Positions 54,216 through 62,603 are shown, counted from the first letter of the stretch. The stretch: DNA of 64,000 nt from Bog-366 sp963722555 (GCA_963722555.1 CAVRNQ010000003.1:372001-436000); one strand, 5' to 3'. The notes: generated by a model from the letters alone, not told the origin. Translations and numbers: made by a program.

Positions 54216-56377
54216 CACTCATTGGCGGTCTGGAGGTATTCTTCCTTGGCCCGCAATTCCTGCTTGAGCGCCGCGATGCGCGCGTCGGCATCCGTAGTAT
54301 CGGGGCCGTTCGCCCCTTCCCCGGCTTGCAAGGCGGCGGCCATCTGCGCCGGTTCGGGGTTGAAGGGTGGCGCTTCCTCCATGATGACGAGGTACAGGGG
54401 CGTCTCTGGCGTCGCGGCGGGGCCTGCCGTCACCGGCCGTACGGTCAGGTTGACCGCAGTGAAGTCGCCGTTGGTTTTGACGCGCAGGCCCGGGTGGCGC
54501 ACGATCTCCTTGCTCAACGCGGCTTTGTGCAGGGCCGTGGTCAGCTCGCGCCGCAGCCCTTCGCGGGCCATCTGCAGGATGTTGCTGACGCCGGCCTCGC
54601 CCGGGGCCGGCTCCAGGTACATCCCGGTGCGGCCGTGGAGGTAGAGGATGTCGCCCTGGCCGTTGACGAGCGCGCCGGCCGGGACGACCTGTTGCAGCAG
54701 CGCCTGTTCGGTCAGTTCGCGCAGCGGCAGTTTCCCGGGGAATGCCGTCTTGCCGGCGGCCCGCGGGACAGCCTCCTCCTGCGCCGTCAGGGGCGGCAGA
54801 AACCGGCCCAAGGGCGCGCGCTGGGCGCCGTGGAAATCCGCTTTGCGCTGATACAGTTTCAACTTGCGGTTGAGCGTGGAAAACAGGTCGCCAAACTCGC
54901 CCACGGTCTCGGAGGTGCCCAGGAAGAGAAAACCGCCCGGGCTCAGCGCGTAGTGGAACAGGGGTACGATCTTCTTCTGCAAGTCCCCGCCCATATAGAT
55001 CAGGAGGTTGCGGCAACTGATGAGGTCGAGTTTGGAGAACGGCGGGTCTTTGATCACATTCTGCTCGGAAAAGACCAGCATGTCGCGGATGCCTTTGTGA
55101 ATGCGGTACGCGCTGCCGTCGGGCTCAGCCGAGAAAAAGCGCGCCAGCCGTTCCGGTGAGAGGTCGGCGGCGATGCTGGCCGGATAGAGGCCGGCGCGGG
55201 CCGTGCCAATCGCCTGGCTGTCAATGTCGGTGGCGAAGACCTGCACCTTGTAGCTCTGCTTCAGCGCCTCCAGGCGCTCCTCGAGGAGGATGGCGAGGGA
55301 ATAGGCCTCCTCGCCGGTGGAGCATCCCGGCGACCAGACGCGGATCGCGGCGCCCGCGGGCTTGCTGGCAAAGAGCTTGGGGATGACCTGCTCCTCGATC
55401 GCCTGGAAGGCCTCCGGGTCGCGGAAGAAACTGGTCACACCGATCAAAAGGTCACGAAAGAGCGCTTCCCCCTCGGCCACCGTCTGCTGCAGATACTTGA
55501 CGTACCCGTCCAGCGTTTCGATCTGCTGGACGGCCATGCGCCGCTCGATGCGCCGGTGGATGGTGCTCGGCTTGTACTGGGAAAAGTCGTGGCCCGTCTG
55601 GGCGCGCAGCAGGATGAAGATCTTCTTCAGCGCGCTCTCGGCCCTGGGCGTCGGGGGAGATGCGGCCCGGGGGGGCCTGCCGAAGGCATGGGACACGTAG
55701 GCGATGAGCTGGGCGGGCATCTCGGCCGGCGGAAGCTCATAGTCCACCAGGCCGGTGCCGATGGCGCTGCGCGGCATGCCGTCGTACTCGGTGGAGGCGG
55801 GGTTCTGGGCCATGGCCATGCCGCCCTCGCCCTTGATGGCCCGCACGCCCAGGGTGCCGTCGCTGCCGGTGCCCGAAAGCACGATGCAGATGGCCCGCTC
55901 GCGCTGGTCCTGGGCGAGTGACCGGAAGAAGAAGTCAATCGGCAGGCGCTGCCCGCGGGGGGCGGAGGGTTCCATCAATTGGAGCGTGCCGTTCAGTAAA
56001 GCCATGTCGCGGTTGGGCGGGATGATGTAGGCGCAGTTGGGGCGCACCGCCATCCCGTCCTCGACCTCGAAGACCTGCATGCGGGTGTAGCGCCGGATGA
56101 GGTCGGTGAGGATGCTCTTGTGGTCCGGGGCCAAGTGCTGCACAAGGACAAAGGCCATGCCGGGATCGGTGTCGACAGGCATGCCGGAAAAGAAGGCTTC
56201 GAAGGCCGCCAGCCCCCCGGCCGAGGCGCCGATGCCGACGATGGGGAAACCGGCAACGGTACTTTCGACCGCCGCTGGCGCCTCGGCTGCTTTTCCGGCG
56301 CTCTCCTGCGCTTCGATTGTCTTGGCATCGGGCGTTGCCACCGATGCCTGCGCTTGGGCTCTTTTTCTTGCTGTCAT
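54215..56377 (-). CDS. CheB-CheR hybrid (protein-glutamate methylesterase plus methyltransferase)
   Basis: ATG 56377, with GGAG 6 bp upstream, gives 720 residues; TTG 56398 is an alternative. CheB: IVGIGASAGGLAAFEAFF (catalytic Ser), VQHLAPDHKS (His) and LSGTGSDGTLGVRAIKGEGG (Asp). CheR: FFRDPEAFQAIEEQVI, VWSPGCSTGEEAYSLAILL (SAM site), LDLISCRNLLIYMG and FHYALSPGGFLFLGTSE. A C-terminal coiled coil (ALKQELRAKEEYLQTANE) ends abruptly at TGA and would continue in the next gene. Such proteins belong to chemotaxis-like or c-di-GMP linked sensory systems rather than flagellar chemotaxis alone. Confidence 0.9.
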   Translation of the reverse strand: MTARKRAQAQASVATPDAKTIEAQESAGKAAEAPAAVESTVAGFPIVGIGASAGGLAAFEAFFSGMPVDTDPGMAFVLVQHLAPDHKSILTDLIRRYTRMQVFEVEDGMAVRPNCAYIIPPNRDMALLNGTLQLMEPSAPRGQRLPIDFFFRSLAQDQRERAICIVLSGTGSDGTLGVRAIKGEGGMAMAQNPASTEYDGMPRSAIGTGLVDYELPPAEMPAQLIAYVSHAFGRPPRAASPPTPRAESALKKIFILLRAQTGHDFSQYKPSTIHRRIERRMAVQQIETLDGYVKYLQQTVAEGEALFRDLLIGVTSFFRDPEAFQAIEEQVIPKLFASKPAGAAIRVWSPGCSTGEEAYSLAILLEERLEALKQSYKVQVFATDIDSQAIGTARAGLYPASIAADLSPERLARFFSAEPDGSAYRIHKGIRDMLVFSEQNVIKDPPFSKLDLISCRNLLIYMGGDLQKKIVPLFHYALSPGGFLFLGTSETVGEFGDLFSTLNRKLKLYQRKADFHGAQRAPLGRFLPPLTAQEEAVPRAAGKTAFPGKLPLRELTEQALLQQVVPAGALVNGQGDILYLHGRTGMYLEPAPGEAGVSNILQMAREGLRRELTTALHKAALSKEIVRHPGLRVKTNGDFTAVNLTVRPVTAGPAATPETPLYLVIMEEAPPFNPEPAQMAAALQAGEGANGPDTTDADARIAALKQELRAKEEYLQTANE

Positions 56378-56429
56378 GTTGGACTCCGCTGCCGACAAAC
56401 TGTCTTTTCGTATCTGATACTGGCTCTAG

Positions 56430-56866
56430 CGCGGATTTCTCACCACGCTGGAACGCTTTTGGGGGGCTGCCGGAAGGGCGGGGCTTCACAGGCTGCGGAA
56501 AAACGCTTCCCTGCTGTCATTCTGAGCCCTTCGCTGTCATCCTGAGCGTAGCGAAGGATCTCGCTCTGCCCGCTCAGGGTAAACTACGCGAAGAATCTCG
56601 CCCTGCGCATTTTCATGAACATACGAGATTCTTCCTTCGCTACGCTCAGGACCGCCTGCGGCTCCTCAGAATGACACCGCCTACGAGTTTTTCCGCAGCC
56701 TGTGAAGCCCCGCCGAAATCGCGGCTCCCGCCCTCTGTTCGTCCTGAGCCCCGCGCAGCTTGCGGCCGCAAGCTGCGCGGGGCTCGGGACACGGGAATAA
56801 TCAGGAAGGCCTTCGAACGGCGGGGTAAAGCCCCGCCCTTCCAAACCCCTGGTGAGAAATCCGGGG
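56430..56866. repeat. Dispersed composite repeat, copy E (complete, with IS1380-like ends)
   Basis: The left end CGCGGATTTCTCACCA (56430-56445) and the right end TGGTGAGAAATCCGGGG (56850-56866) are inverted relatives of the IS1380 ends at 59720 and 61435. The core CAGGCTGCGGAAAAA...TTTTTCCGCAGCCTG is at 56489-56702, close to copy D. Flanking CTAG and GTAG could be an imperfect target duplication. It lies just upstream of the CheB/CheR gene. Confidence 0.8.
56746..56785. repeat. Perfect 40-bp palindrome without spacer
   Basis: The 20 bases from 56746 (GAGCCCCGCGCAGCTTGCGG) are followed at once by their exact reverse complement to 56785. It lies inside copy E, between the core and the right terminal repeat. 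It would form a cruciform or a very stable hairpin. Confidence 0.85.
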
Positions 56867-57069
56867 TAGTAATAAGTGGGCGTTTCATATCGTTGCCAAG
56901 AAAGCCTGCACCGGGATAGCGTGCGCCTTCTGCGCCACTCCTCCCTGGTGGCGGGCTTCAATTAACAATCCAAAGGCCTGACGGACGAGGGCCTCAAGTC
57001 CCGGTGAAGCGTGCAACATAATGCAGTCCCCCTATCCCCCCAGGCGCGCGATGGCAACGTCGCTGCGGG

Positions 57070-57175
57070 GCGCCACCCCCTCACCCCCAAAGGGGCGAGG
57101 GGAGAGTTACCCCTATTCTTACGGCCCTCTCTCCCTTGGGAGAGAGGGTGGCGAGGAGCGCCGGGTGAGGGGCGC
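57070..57175. repeat. Relative of the 163-bp CCCCTCACCC repeat
   Basis: The left GCGCCACCCCCTCACCC and the right GGGTGAGGGGCGC form inverted ends. The middle has CCCTCTCTCCC/GGGAGAGAGGG. It abuts copy F. Confidence 0.6.
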
Positions 57176-57191
57176 TTACCGCGGGGCTGGA

Positions 57192-57678
57192 CAGGCTGCG
57201 GAAAAACCGCCAAAACTGTCATCCTGAGGAGCCGCAGGCGGTCCTGAGTGAAACGAAGGAAGTATCTCCGCATTTGCCTGATTCTATAAATGCAAAGATT
57301 CTTCGGGTAGTTTACCCTGAGCGGGCAGAGCGAGATCCTTCGCTACGCTCTGCAGACACTCGGCGCGTAAGTCAATTCGATTCACCATCGCTGACACTGT
57401 CATCCTGAGTCCCGGTTCTTTCGGGACGAAGGATCTGCATTTGTCTTTGTTACTGAAAACCCATGCAGATCCTTCGCTGCTGCTCAGGATGACAGTTTGA
57501 GTGATGGGTTCTCCTCATCGAGTTTCTGCCCATCTCATGGGCAGCCGAAAGGCTGCCAACGCTCAGGATGACAGCGAAGGGCTCAGAATGACAGCGCCTA
57601 CGGGTTCTTCCGCAGCCTGTGAAGCCCCGCCCTTCCGGCAGCCCCCCCAGAGCGTTCCAGCGTAGTGAGAAATCCGCG
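57192..57678. repeat. Dispersed composite repeat, copy F
   Basis: The core from CAGGCTGCGGAAAAA (57192) to CCGCAGCCTG (57619) is about 428 bp. Its interior is close to the reverse complement of copy A, including the AAGGATCTGCAT pairs. It continues to TAGTGAGAAATCCGCG (57663-57678), an IS1380-like end. It lies between the GGDEF gene and copy E and separates the two halves of the signalling cluster. Confidence 0.8.
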
Positions 57679-57752
57679 CCAGCGTCACAAGGTACTTCCT
57701 GGGTGCGCGCAGCCGCCAGTCTTGGCGCCCTTCTCCATCCCTTCGCTTTCCC

Positions 57753-58730
57753 CTATGTATTCATCCCCAGGGTGGAGCTTCGAGAATCGCTGCGGCCGGG
57801 GGGTAGGGTAGCGCCTGACGGTTCCGCCCAGCCAGCCGCGGCGCTGGGGCCGGGACTGGGTTTCCGGTGCGCACAAGCCGCTGAGGCCGCCTGCGCCACC
57901 AGGTCCGCCAGGGAGCAGGGGCGCGCGGGGTCGTAAATGGATACTCCCAGGCTCACGGCCAAAGGAAAGGTTGAGTCGCCACGGGCGTTACGCGCGTCAA
58001 GTTCAGTCTGGAACCGGGAAACCGCGTCCTCCGCTTGGTGAACACCACTGTTTTCCAGCATCACCGCAAACTTATCACCGTCGGGCCGGGCTATGACGAG
58101 GGCCTCGCCGAAGGTTTTCTTGAGGAGGCCGGCGATTTCGCGCAACGCCCTGTCTCCCTCCGGGCGCCCGAATCTGCTATTAATCTGGTCGAGTCCTTCC
58201 ACTCCGGCGACGATGAGCGCGCTGCGGGTTTGCATGCAGTCGGCGAGCCGCAGTTGTTGTTCCCCGAGGGTCAGGAAGCCCCGCCGGTTGTACAAACCGG
58301 TGAGTTCATCGGTTAGAGGCACCTTGCTCCTCTCGCCTTGCAGGCGGTGCCTGCCGACGGCTATTTGCATGGCGCGCGCCAAAGACCGGCTCCCCACCTG
58401 GCCTTTGACCAGATAATCCTGAGCGCCATCCCGCACGGCCTTGAGGGCCAGCCCTTCGTCGTCCAACCCCGTCAGGACAATGATCGGCACCTCTGGGGCG
58501 CAGACTTGGACCGTGGTGAAGGTGCTGATCCCGTAACTATCGGGAAGGCTAAGATCCAGAAGAATCAGGTCGATTTCTCCCGTGGCCAGCCGCGCCAAAC
58601 CCTGGTGCAGGCGGTCCACCCATTCCACCTTGAAGGTCGCATTCGGGACATCGACTAACGCCTGCCGGATCAAGCCCGCGTCCGCGGGGTTATCCTCTAT
58701 CAGCAACGTTCTAATTGAGTTGATAGGCAT
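57753..58730 (-). CDS. Response regulator with degenerate GGDEF domain
   Basis: A 325-residue protein from ATG 58730. The receiver domain has TLLIEDNPADAG (acidic pocket), LILLDLSLPDSYG (phospho-acceptor Asp) and PIIVLTGLDDE, with Lys in DYLVKGQ. A GGDEF domain follows (LTDELTGLYNRRGFLTLGEQQL, then EALVIARPDGDKFAVMLENS). The active-site loop is RPDGDKF in place of GGDEF, so diguanylate cyclase activity is doubtful and it may only bind nucleotide. The C-terminus is a low-complexity Pro/Ser tail. Its start overlaps the preceding receiver gene by 20 bp. Confidence 0.85.
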   Translation of the reverse strand: MPINSIRTLLIEDNPADAGLIRQALVDVPNATFKVEWVDRLHQGLARLATGEIDLILLDLSLPDSYGISTFTTVQVCAPEVPIIVLTGLDDEGLALKAVRDGAQDYLVKGQVGSRSLARAMQIAVGRHRLQGERSKVPLTDELTGLYNRRGFLTLGEQQLRLADCMQTRSALIVAGVEGLDQINSRFGRPEGDRALREIAGLLKKTFGEALVIARPDGDKFAVMLENSGVHQAEDAVSRFQTELDARNARGDSTFPLAVSLGVSIYDPARPCSLADLVAQAASAACAHRKPSPGPSAAAGWAEPSGATLPPGRSDSRSSTLGMNT

Positions 58731-59178
58731 AGGGGCTCCCTCTTGGCAGCCTGACGACGGTCAGCCAGAAGTCCTCAATCGACTTTACCACCTCGAGAAA
58801 CTGGTCCAGGTTAAGGGGCTTGGTGATATAACAATTCGCATGGAGATCGTAGGTGCGCAGAACGTCTTCCTCGGCCTTTGAGGTGGTGAGGATGACGACG
58901 GGAATGCATTTGAGCTGGGGGTCCGCCTTGATTTCCGCCAAGACTTCTCGACCATTCCTCTTGGGAAGGTTGATATCCAATAGGATCAGGTCGGGACGAA
59001 CTGCCTCGCGGTAGGTAAACTCGCGGCGCAGAATCGCCAGCGCTTCCATGCCGTCCGAGGCAACCACCAAGTGGTTGCGTACCTTGCCGTCCTCAAAGGC
59101 TTCGACGGTCAGCCGTACGTCGGCAGGGTTGTCTTCGACCAAGAGGATTTCAATGGGATTGCCAATGGGATGGTCCAT
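58711..59178 (-). CDS. Stand-alone response regulator (Rcp1-like receiver)
   Basis: ATG 59178, with AAGGAG upstream, gives 155 residues; an upstream extension to 59313 has no support. The receiver motifs are EILLVEDNPADVRL, LILLDINLPKRNGREVL (phospho-acceptor Asp), VVILTTSKAEEDVL, and NCYITKPLNLDQFLEVV (conserved Lys). The pattern is that of Rcp1-type regulators, partners of phytochrome-like PAS histidine kinases. It has no output domain and probably relays phosphate from the kinase at 52013. Confidence 0.9.
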   Translation of the reverse strand: MDHPIGNPIEILLVEDNPADVRLTVEAFEDGKVRNHLVVASDGMEALAILRREFTYREAVRPDLILLDINLPKRNGREVLAEIKADPQLKCIPVVILTTSKAEEDVLRTYDLHANCYITKPLNLDQFLEVVKSIEDFWLTVVRLPRGSPYAYQLN

Positions 59179-59596
59179 GTTTACTCCTTTGCGAGAGCTT
59201 CCAGCCCTCGCCTTGAACTTGGAATGGTGACGAAAGACCCGGGTTCCTTGCCGCGTTGGGAAGCAACACCGGACGTGGTCACGCCACCACGGATGGGCCG
59301 TGAAGCGAGGCAAGCTCCTCCTGCTGGTCCGCCCAAGACAGCGGGGGCTTCACGGCGCGCGGAGCGAAGGACTGGGTCAGGCATATCACCGAATACCAGT
59401 TTGACTGAAGGGGGGGGCCAACTAAATGAGGGAGTGACTCCAGTCCCCCGAAGCACAACAGTTGAGAACCCCCAGCCAAACGCGGACCTCCACCTTTGCC
59501 TATCGGTCAAATAGGGAGGATCTTGAGGGTTTCTTTCAAGACCAGCGAGGTGCGCAGAGTCGCCAGTGGCCGCAACCAAACATCACGTGGGGTCCT
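59179..59596. other. Non-coding stretch upstream of the signalling operon
   Basis: About 420 bp with no recognised gene. It probably contains the promoter of the minus-strand operon, but I could not identify clear -35 and -10 boxes. Confidence 0.4.
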
Positions 59597-59620
59597 GTAG
59601 GGCCGGGGCTTGCCCCGGCC
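59597..59620. repeat. Left half of an interrupted 52-bp palindromic repeat
   Basis: GTAGGGCCGGGGCTTG at 59597 begins the same repeat as the intact copy at 20502. The other half resumes at 61437-61464 (GGCCGCCCCAAGGGG, GGCCCTAC) after the insertions. Confidence 0.75.
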
Positions 59621-59623
59621 TAG

Positions 59624-59715
59624 TACTTGGTGACATGGCTTCCCGTCAAATCGAAGTTACTGATAATTAGGCACTTGCGTTCCCAGCAAGCGACGCGGAT
59701 TTATGTCACCAAGTA
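59624..59715. mobile_element. 92-bp inverted-repeat element with 13-bp perfect ends
   Basis: TACTTGGTGACAT at 59624-59636 is exactly mirrored by ATGTCACCAAGTA at 59703-59715. CTAG flanks it on both sides (59620-59623 and 59716-59719), which looks like a target-site duplication. It has no coding capacity, so it is a miniature element. Confidence 0.75.
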
Positions 59716-59719
59716 CTAG

Positions 59720-61435
59720 CCCGCTTTTCTCACCAAGTCATTCGCGGATCGATTCGGCGCCATGATTGTGGAGGCTGATCGGGATTTTGGGCGGTGCCGT
59801 GTGGTAATGACACAAGGGGGCGGGAAACGCCGCGGAGGGCCGCTGAGCCGCAAGGACTTACGGGCCGAAAACGGCACACTTCCTCCTGTGGATGTCTTAC
59901 CAAACCAAGCCCCCGCCCACCCCTTTTTCAGTCCCTCAACGGCACCGCCTGAAGCTGGGCATAGACTTGCCGGAACAGGTCCTGATAAGGATAACCGCCC
60001 GCCAGGGATACCCACACTTTCCGCACCGTGATCCGGATTAGCGCCCCGATTTTCAGGAGCTTAAGCCGTAGGGTGGTGCATTGCGCCTTGGCCCATTCGG
60101 TCCCCTGCAATCCCAGCCGCCGCAGCGCCTGCATGAGCAGGTAAGCCACGGAAGAAAAGTACAAGCGGATTTGATTGCTGCGCAGATACGCCGTGCTGGT
60201 GCGGTCCGCAAACAACATGAGTTGTTCTTTGATCCGATTCTCCATCTCGCCTCGCGCGCAGTACAGCTCTTCGTACAACGCCGGGGCCGCCCACTCCGGG
60301 CTCGGCAATGAAGTCACGATAAAGCGCGGGTTCGCGCCCTTCTCCAGATGCTCGGCCTTGGCGACCACCCGCCGCGCTCGCGACCAACTCTCCCGCGTTT
60401 GATAGGTGAACTCTTTGAAGACCCGCGCCGCTTGGCCGCTCCCTTGGTATTGCTCCGCGGCCTGCGCCAACTCCGCGGCGATCTCCGCCGTCAACCGCTC
60501 GTTTTTGGCCAGCCCCACGACATAATCAACCCCGTTGGCCTCGCACCAAGCCAGCAGCTCTTCCCGGCAGAAACCCGAGTCCCCGCGCACGATAATTCGC
60601 ACCTCCGGCCACGCCTGCCGAATCGGCTTCACCAGGCGTGCGAGCTCCTCCACGCTTCCCGCCGCTCCATCGATATTCGCCGGGCGCAGCCGCGCGCACA
60701 ACAGGTGTTCCCCACTGAAGATGTACAACGGTAGATAGCAGTAGTGTCCGTAATATCCGTGAAAGAACCGCCCTTCTTGATTCCCGTGCAGCGGATCGTC
60801 CGTGCTGTCCAAATCCAGGACGATCTGCTTCGGCGGCTCGCCGTGGGCCTGGAGAAACACTTCCCCCAGCATCCGCTCCACTGCCGCGAAATCCAGCCCG
60901 ATCTTCTTGTAGCGCTCTCCCTCCCGCACCTCTGCTCCCGTCAACTCCAGGCGATTCAGCGTGCTCTTGCCCGCCAGCGACTTACCCTGATCGCGTTCCC
61001 GCACCCGCTTCTCTCCCCTCGGGTCCGGCTTCTCGGCCAGCACCGCCAGCAACGGATCACGCCGTAACTCTTCGTGATCGTTCAGGTCTTCATACCCCAG
61101 CGCCAGCCCGTACACCCGCTGCGCTACCAGTTCCTTCACCCCGTGCTCGATCCGCTCCGCCTTCCGGTGGTCCCGAAAGCAGGCCGCAAACTGGGCGATA
61201 ATCCCCGTCCGCTTCTCCACCTCGCGCAGCAGCAGCCCGCCGGCGTCCGTGGTGATCGCTCCGCCGTCAAACCGGCCCCGCACTTCGCGCTTGTCCAGGG
61301 GATGAAATTCCAGAAATTCTTGGTTACACTGTGTAGGCAAAAGGCTGTCCTCCTTCTTCGGCACAAGTGCTTCTCACAAAAATACTTATGCCAGAAAGAG
61401 ACAGCCTTTTGCAATTTTTCGGTGAGATATCCGGG
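59720..61435 (-). mobile_element. Complete IS1380-family insertion sequence
   Basis: The ends CCCGCTTTTCTCACC (59720-59734) and, on the other strand, CCCGGATATCTCACC (61421-61435) are imperfect inverted repeats (12 of 15). CTAG occurs on both sides (59716-59719 and 61436-61439), a 4-bp target duplication. The length of 1716 bp and one transposase gene are normal for the family. Confidence 0.85.
59928..61364 (-). CDS. IS1380-family transposase
   Basis: A 478-residue protein, intact, on the minus strand. Typical strings are FDGGAITTDAGGLLLREVEKRTG, VLDLDSTDDPLHGNQEG (first catalytic Asp), VRGDSGFCREELLAWCEANGVDYVVGLAKN (second Asp), and YCARGEMENRIKEQLMLFADRTS, where Glu is the third residue. 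The end resembles IS1380 (RLYFSSVAYLLMQALRRLGL). It is only distantly similar to the copy at 10472. It may also mobilise the non-autonomous repeats that carry similar ends. Confidence 0.93.
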   Translation of the reverse strand: MPKKEDSLLPTQCNQEFLEFHPLDKREVRGRFDGGAITTDAGGLLLREVEKRTGIIAQFAACFRDHRKAERIEHGVKELVAQRVYGLALGYEDLNDHEELRRDPLLAVLAEKPDPRGEKRVRERDQGKSLAGKSTLNRLELTGAEVREGERYKKIGLDFAAVERMLGEVFLQAHGEPPKQIVLDLDSTDDPLHGNQEGRFFHGYYGHYCYLPLYIFSGEHLLCARLRPANIDGAAGSVEELARLVKPIRQAWPEVRIIVRGDSGFCREELLAWCEANGVDYVVGLAKNERLTAEIAAELAQAAEQYQGSGQAARVFKEFTYQTRESWSRARRVVAKAEHLEKGANPRFIVTSLPSPEWAAPALYEELYCARGEMENRIKEQLMLFADRTSTAYLRSNQIRLYFSSVAYLLMQALRRLGLQGTEWAKAQCTTLRLKLLKIGALIRITVRKVWVSLAGGYPYQDLFRQVYAQLQAVPLRD

Positions 61436-61436
61436 C

Positions 61437-61464
61437 TAGGCCGCCCCAAGGGGTGGCCCTACAC
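61437..61464. repeat. Right half of the interrupted 52-bp palindromic repeat
   Basis: Continues the repeat begun at 59597 and ends with GGCCCTACAC. Joining the two halves through CTAG restores a palindrome around CCTAGG that resembles the intact copy at 20502. Confidence 0.7.
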
Positions 61465-61553
61465 ATTTCAGCCAGGATTTCTAATTTGACCTTCCGGTGA
61501 GCGCCACCTCGTTTTTGGGAGGAATCTCAACGCGGTTCAATGGGGCCGCGCGG

Positions 61554-62384
61554 CTAGGATTTGCCCGGCGGGTCGGTGAGAGCGGAATACATCTCCGGCC
61601 GGCGCGCGGCGATGCGGTCGAATTCCCACTTGCCCGCCTCGCGAATGACGCGGTTCGAGTCCGCCGCGCCGGGGTCCACTTCGCCGTAGATGATCGTTTC
61701 CTCGGTTTCTCCCGCCTCCGCCAGCTTCTTCCCGGTGAAATCGATGATCTGCGAGCGGCCTGCAAAGCGGACGCCACGCTCTTCGCCCACGCGGTCGCAG
61801 GCGATAACGTGCAGGTGGTTCTCGGTGGCGCGTACCGAAGGCATGTGCTCGCAGGAATCGGAGCCGAGCGGCCAATTCGTGGGGATGATGAGGATTTGCG
61901 CGCCCTTCAGCTTCAGGACGCGGCCCGACTCAGGAAAGCTGCAGTCGTAGCAGATGCTGATGCCAAGCTTCGCGTGCGGCGTGGCAAACACGGGGAACGG
62001 TGTGTCGCCGGGCGTGGCGTGCCAGTCAAAGCCGACTCCGGGAAGGTGCAGCTTACGATATGTTCCCAGGATTCCCTGGGGCGTGACCACGGCGGCGGAA
62101 TTGAATATCTGGCCACCGGCGCGTTCCAGCAACCCCAGGACGGCGGTGCAATCCAGGGCCCGGACGGCTGCCAGCAGTTTTTCCGTGGAAGGGCCGGGCA
62201 CTGCTTCGCTCACGGGGCGGGCTTCCTCGCGACTCGTGAAGCAGTAGCCGCTCAGCGCGCACTCGGGAAAGACCACCAGCTTCGCGCCCGCCTGCGCAGC
62301 CGACTCGAGATGGGCGAGCACCTTTTCGAGATTACGTTCCTTGGCGAAAAGTTCGATGTCCATCTGGACGGCCGCGACCTTCAT
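61554..62384 (-). CDS. Carbon-nitrogen hydrolase (nitrilase superfamily)
   Basis: ATG 62384, with GGAGG upstream, gives 276 residues. The E-K-C triad is visible: Glu in LVVFPECALSGY, Lys in GTYRKLHLPGVGFD, Cys in LGISICYDCSFPESGRVLKLKGAQIL. Near the end, RFAGRSQIIDFTGKKLAE and EVDPGAAD are also family-like. It hydrolyses an amide or nitrile in the cytoplasm; specificity is not known. The gene is well separated from its neighbours. Confidence 0.9.
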   Translation of the reverse strand: MKVAAVQMDIELFAKERNLEKVLAHLESAAQAGAKLVVFPECALSGYCFTSREEARPVSEAVPGPSTEKLLAAVRALDCTAVLGLLERAGGQIFNSAAVVTPQGILGTYRKLHLPGVGFDWHATPGDTPFPVFATPHAKLGISICYDCSFPESGRVLKLKGAQILIIPTNWPLGSDSCEHMPSVRATENHLHVIACDRVGEERGVRFAGRSQIIDFTGKKLAEAGETEETIIYGEVDPGAADSNRVIREAGKWEFDRIAARRPEMYSALTDPPGKS

Positions 62385-62603
62385 GAATGCCTCCTGAATG
62401 TGGAGAAGCCACCCGTATTCTAGCAGCAATCGAGGCTTCCTGCAGGCCCCGGGAGGTTGTCAGCTCGTGGCTCGCAACTTCCTCCCGCCGCTGAAGAGTG
62501 CCACGAAGCTCTGAGGTTTGATCGCCCAGGCTGAGGGCAACGAAAGCGAGAGGCTGCTCTCTTCGCAGAGGGGAGAAGAATTGATGGGGGCACGGGAGCA
62601 TAG

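Noticed and set aside
53086..55921. Several plus-strand open frames opposite the signalling genes
   Set aside because: All are antisense to well-supported CheB/CheR and PAS genes.
18923..57678. Repeats considered as CRISPR arrays
   Set aside because: The units are not evenly spaced, have no unique spacers, occur in both orientations and are dispersed. No cas gene is present.
57619..57936. Plus-strand open frame of 105 residues beside copy F
   Set aside because: It overlaps a repeat and the 3' end of the GGDEF gene on the other strand.
61640..61670. GGTTCGAGTCC-like string considered as a tRNA T-loop
   Set aside because: It lies within the nitrilase coding region and no other tRNA arms are found.
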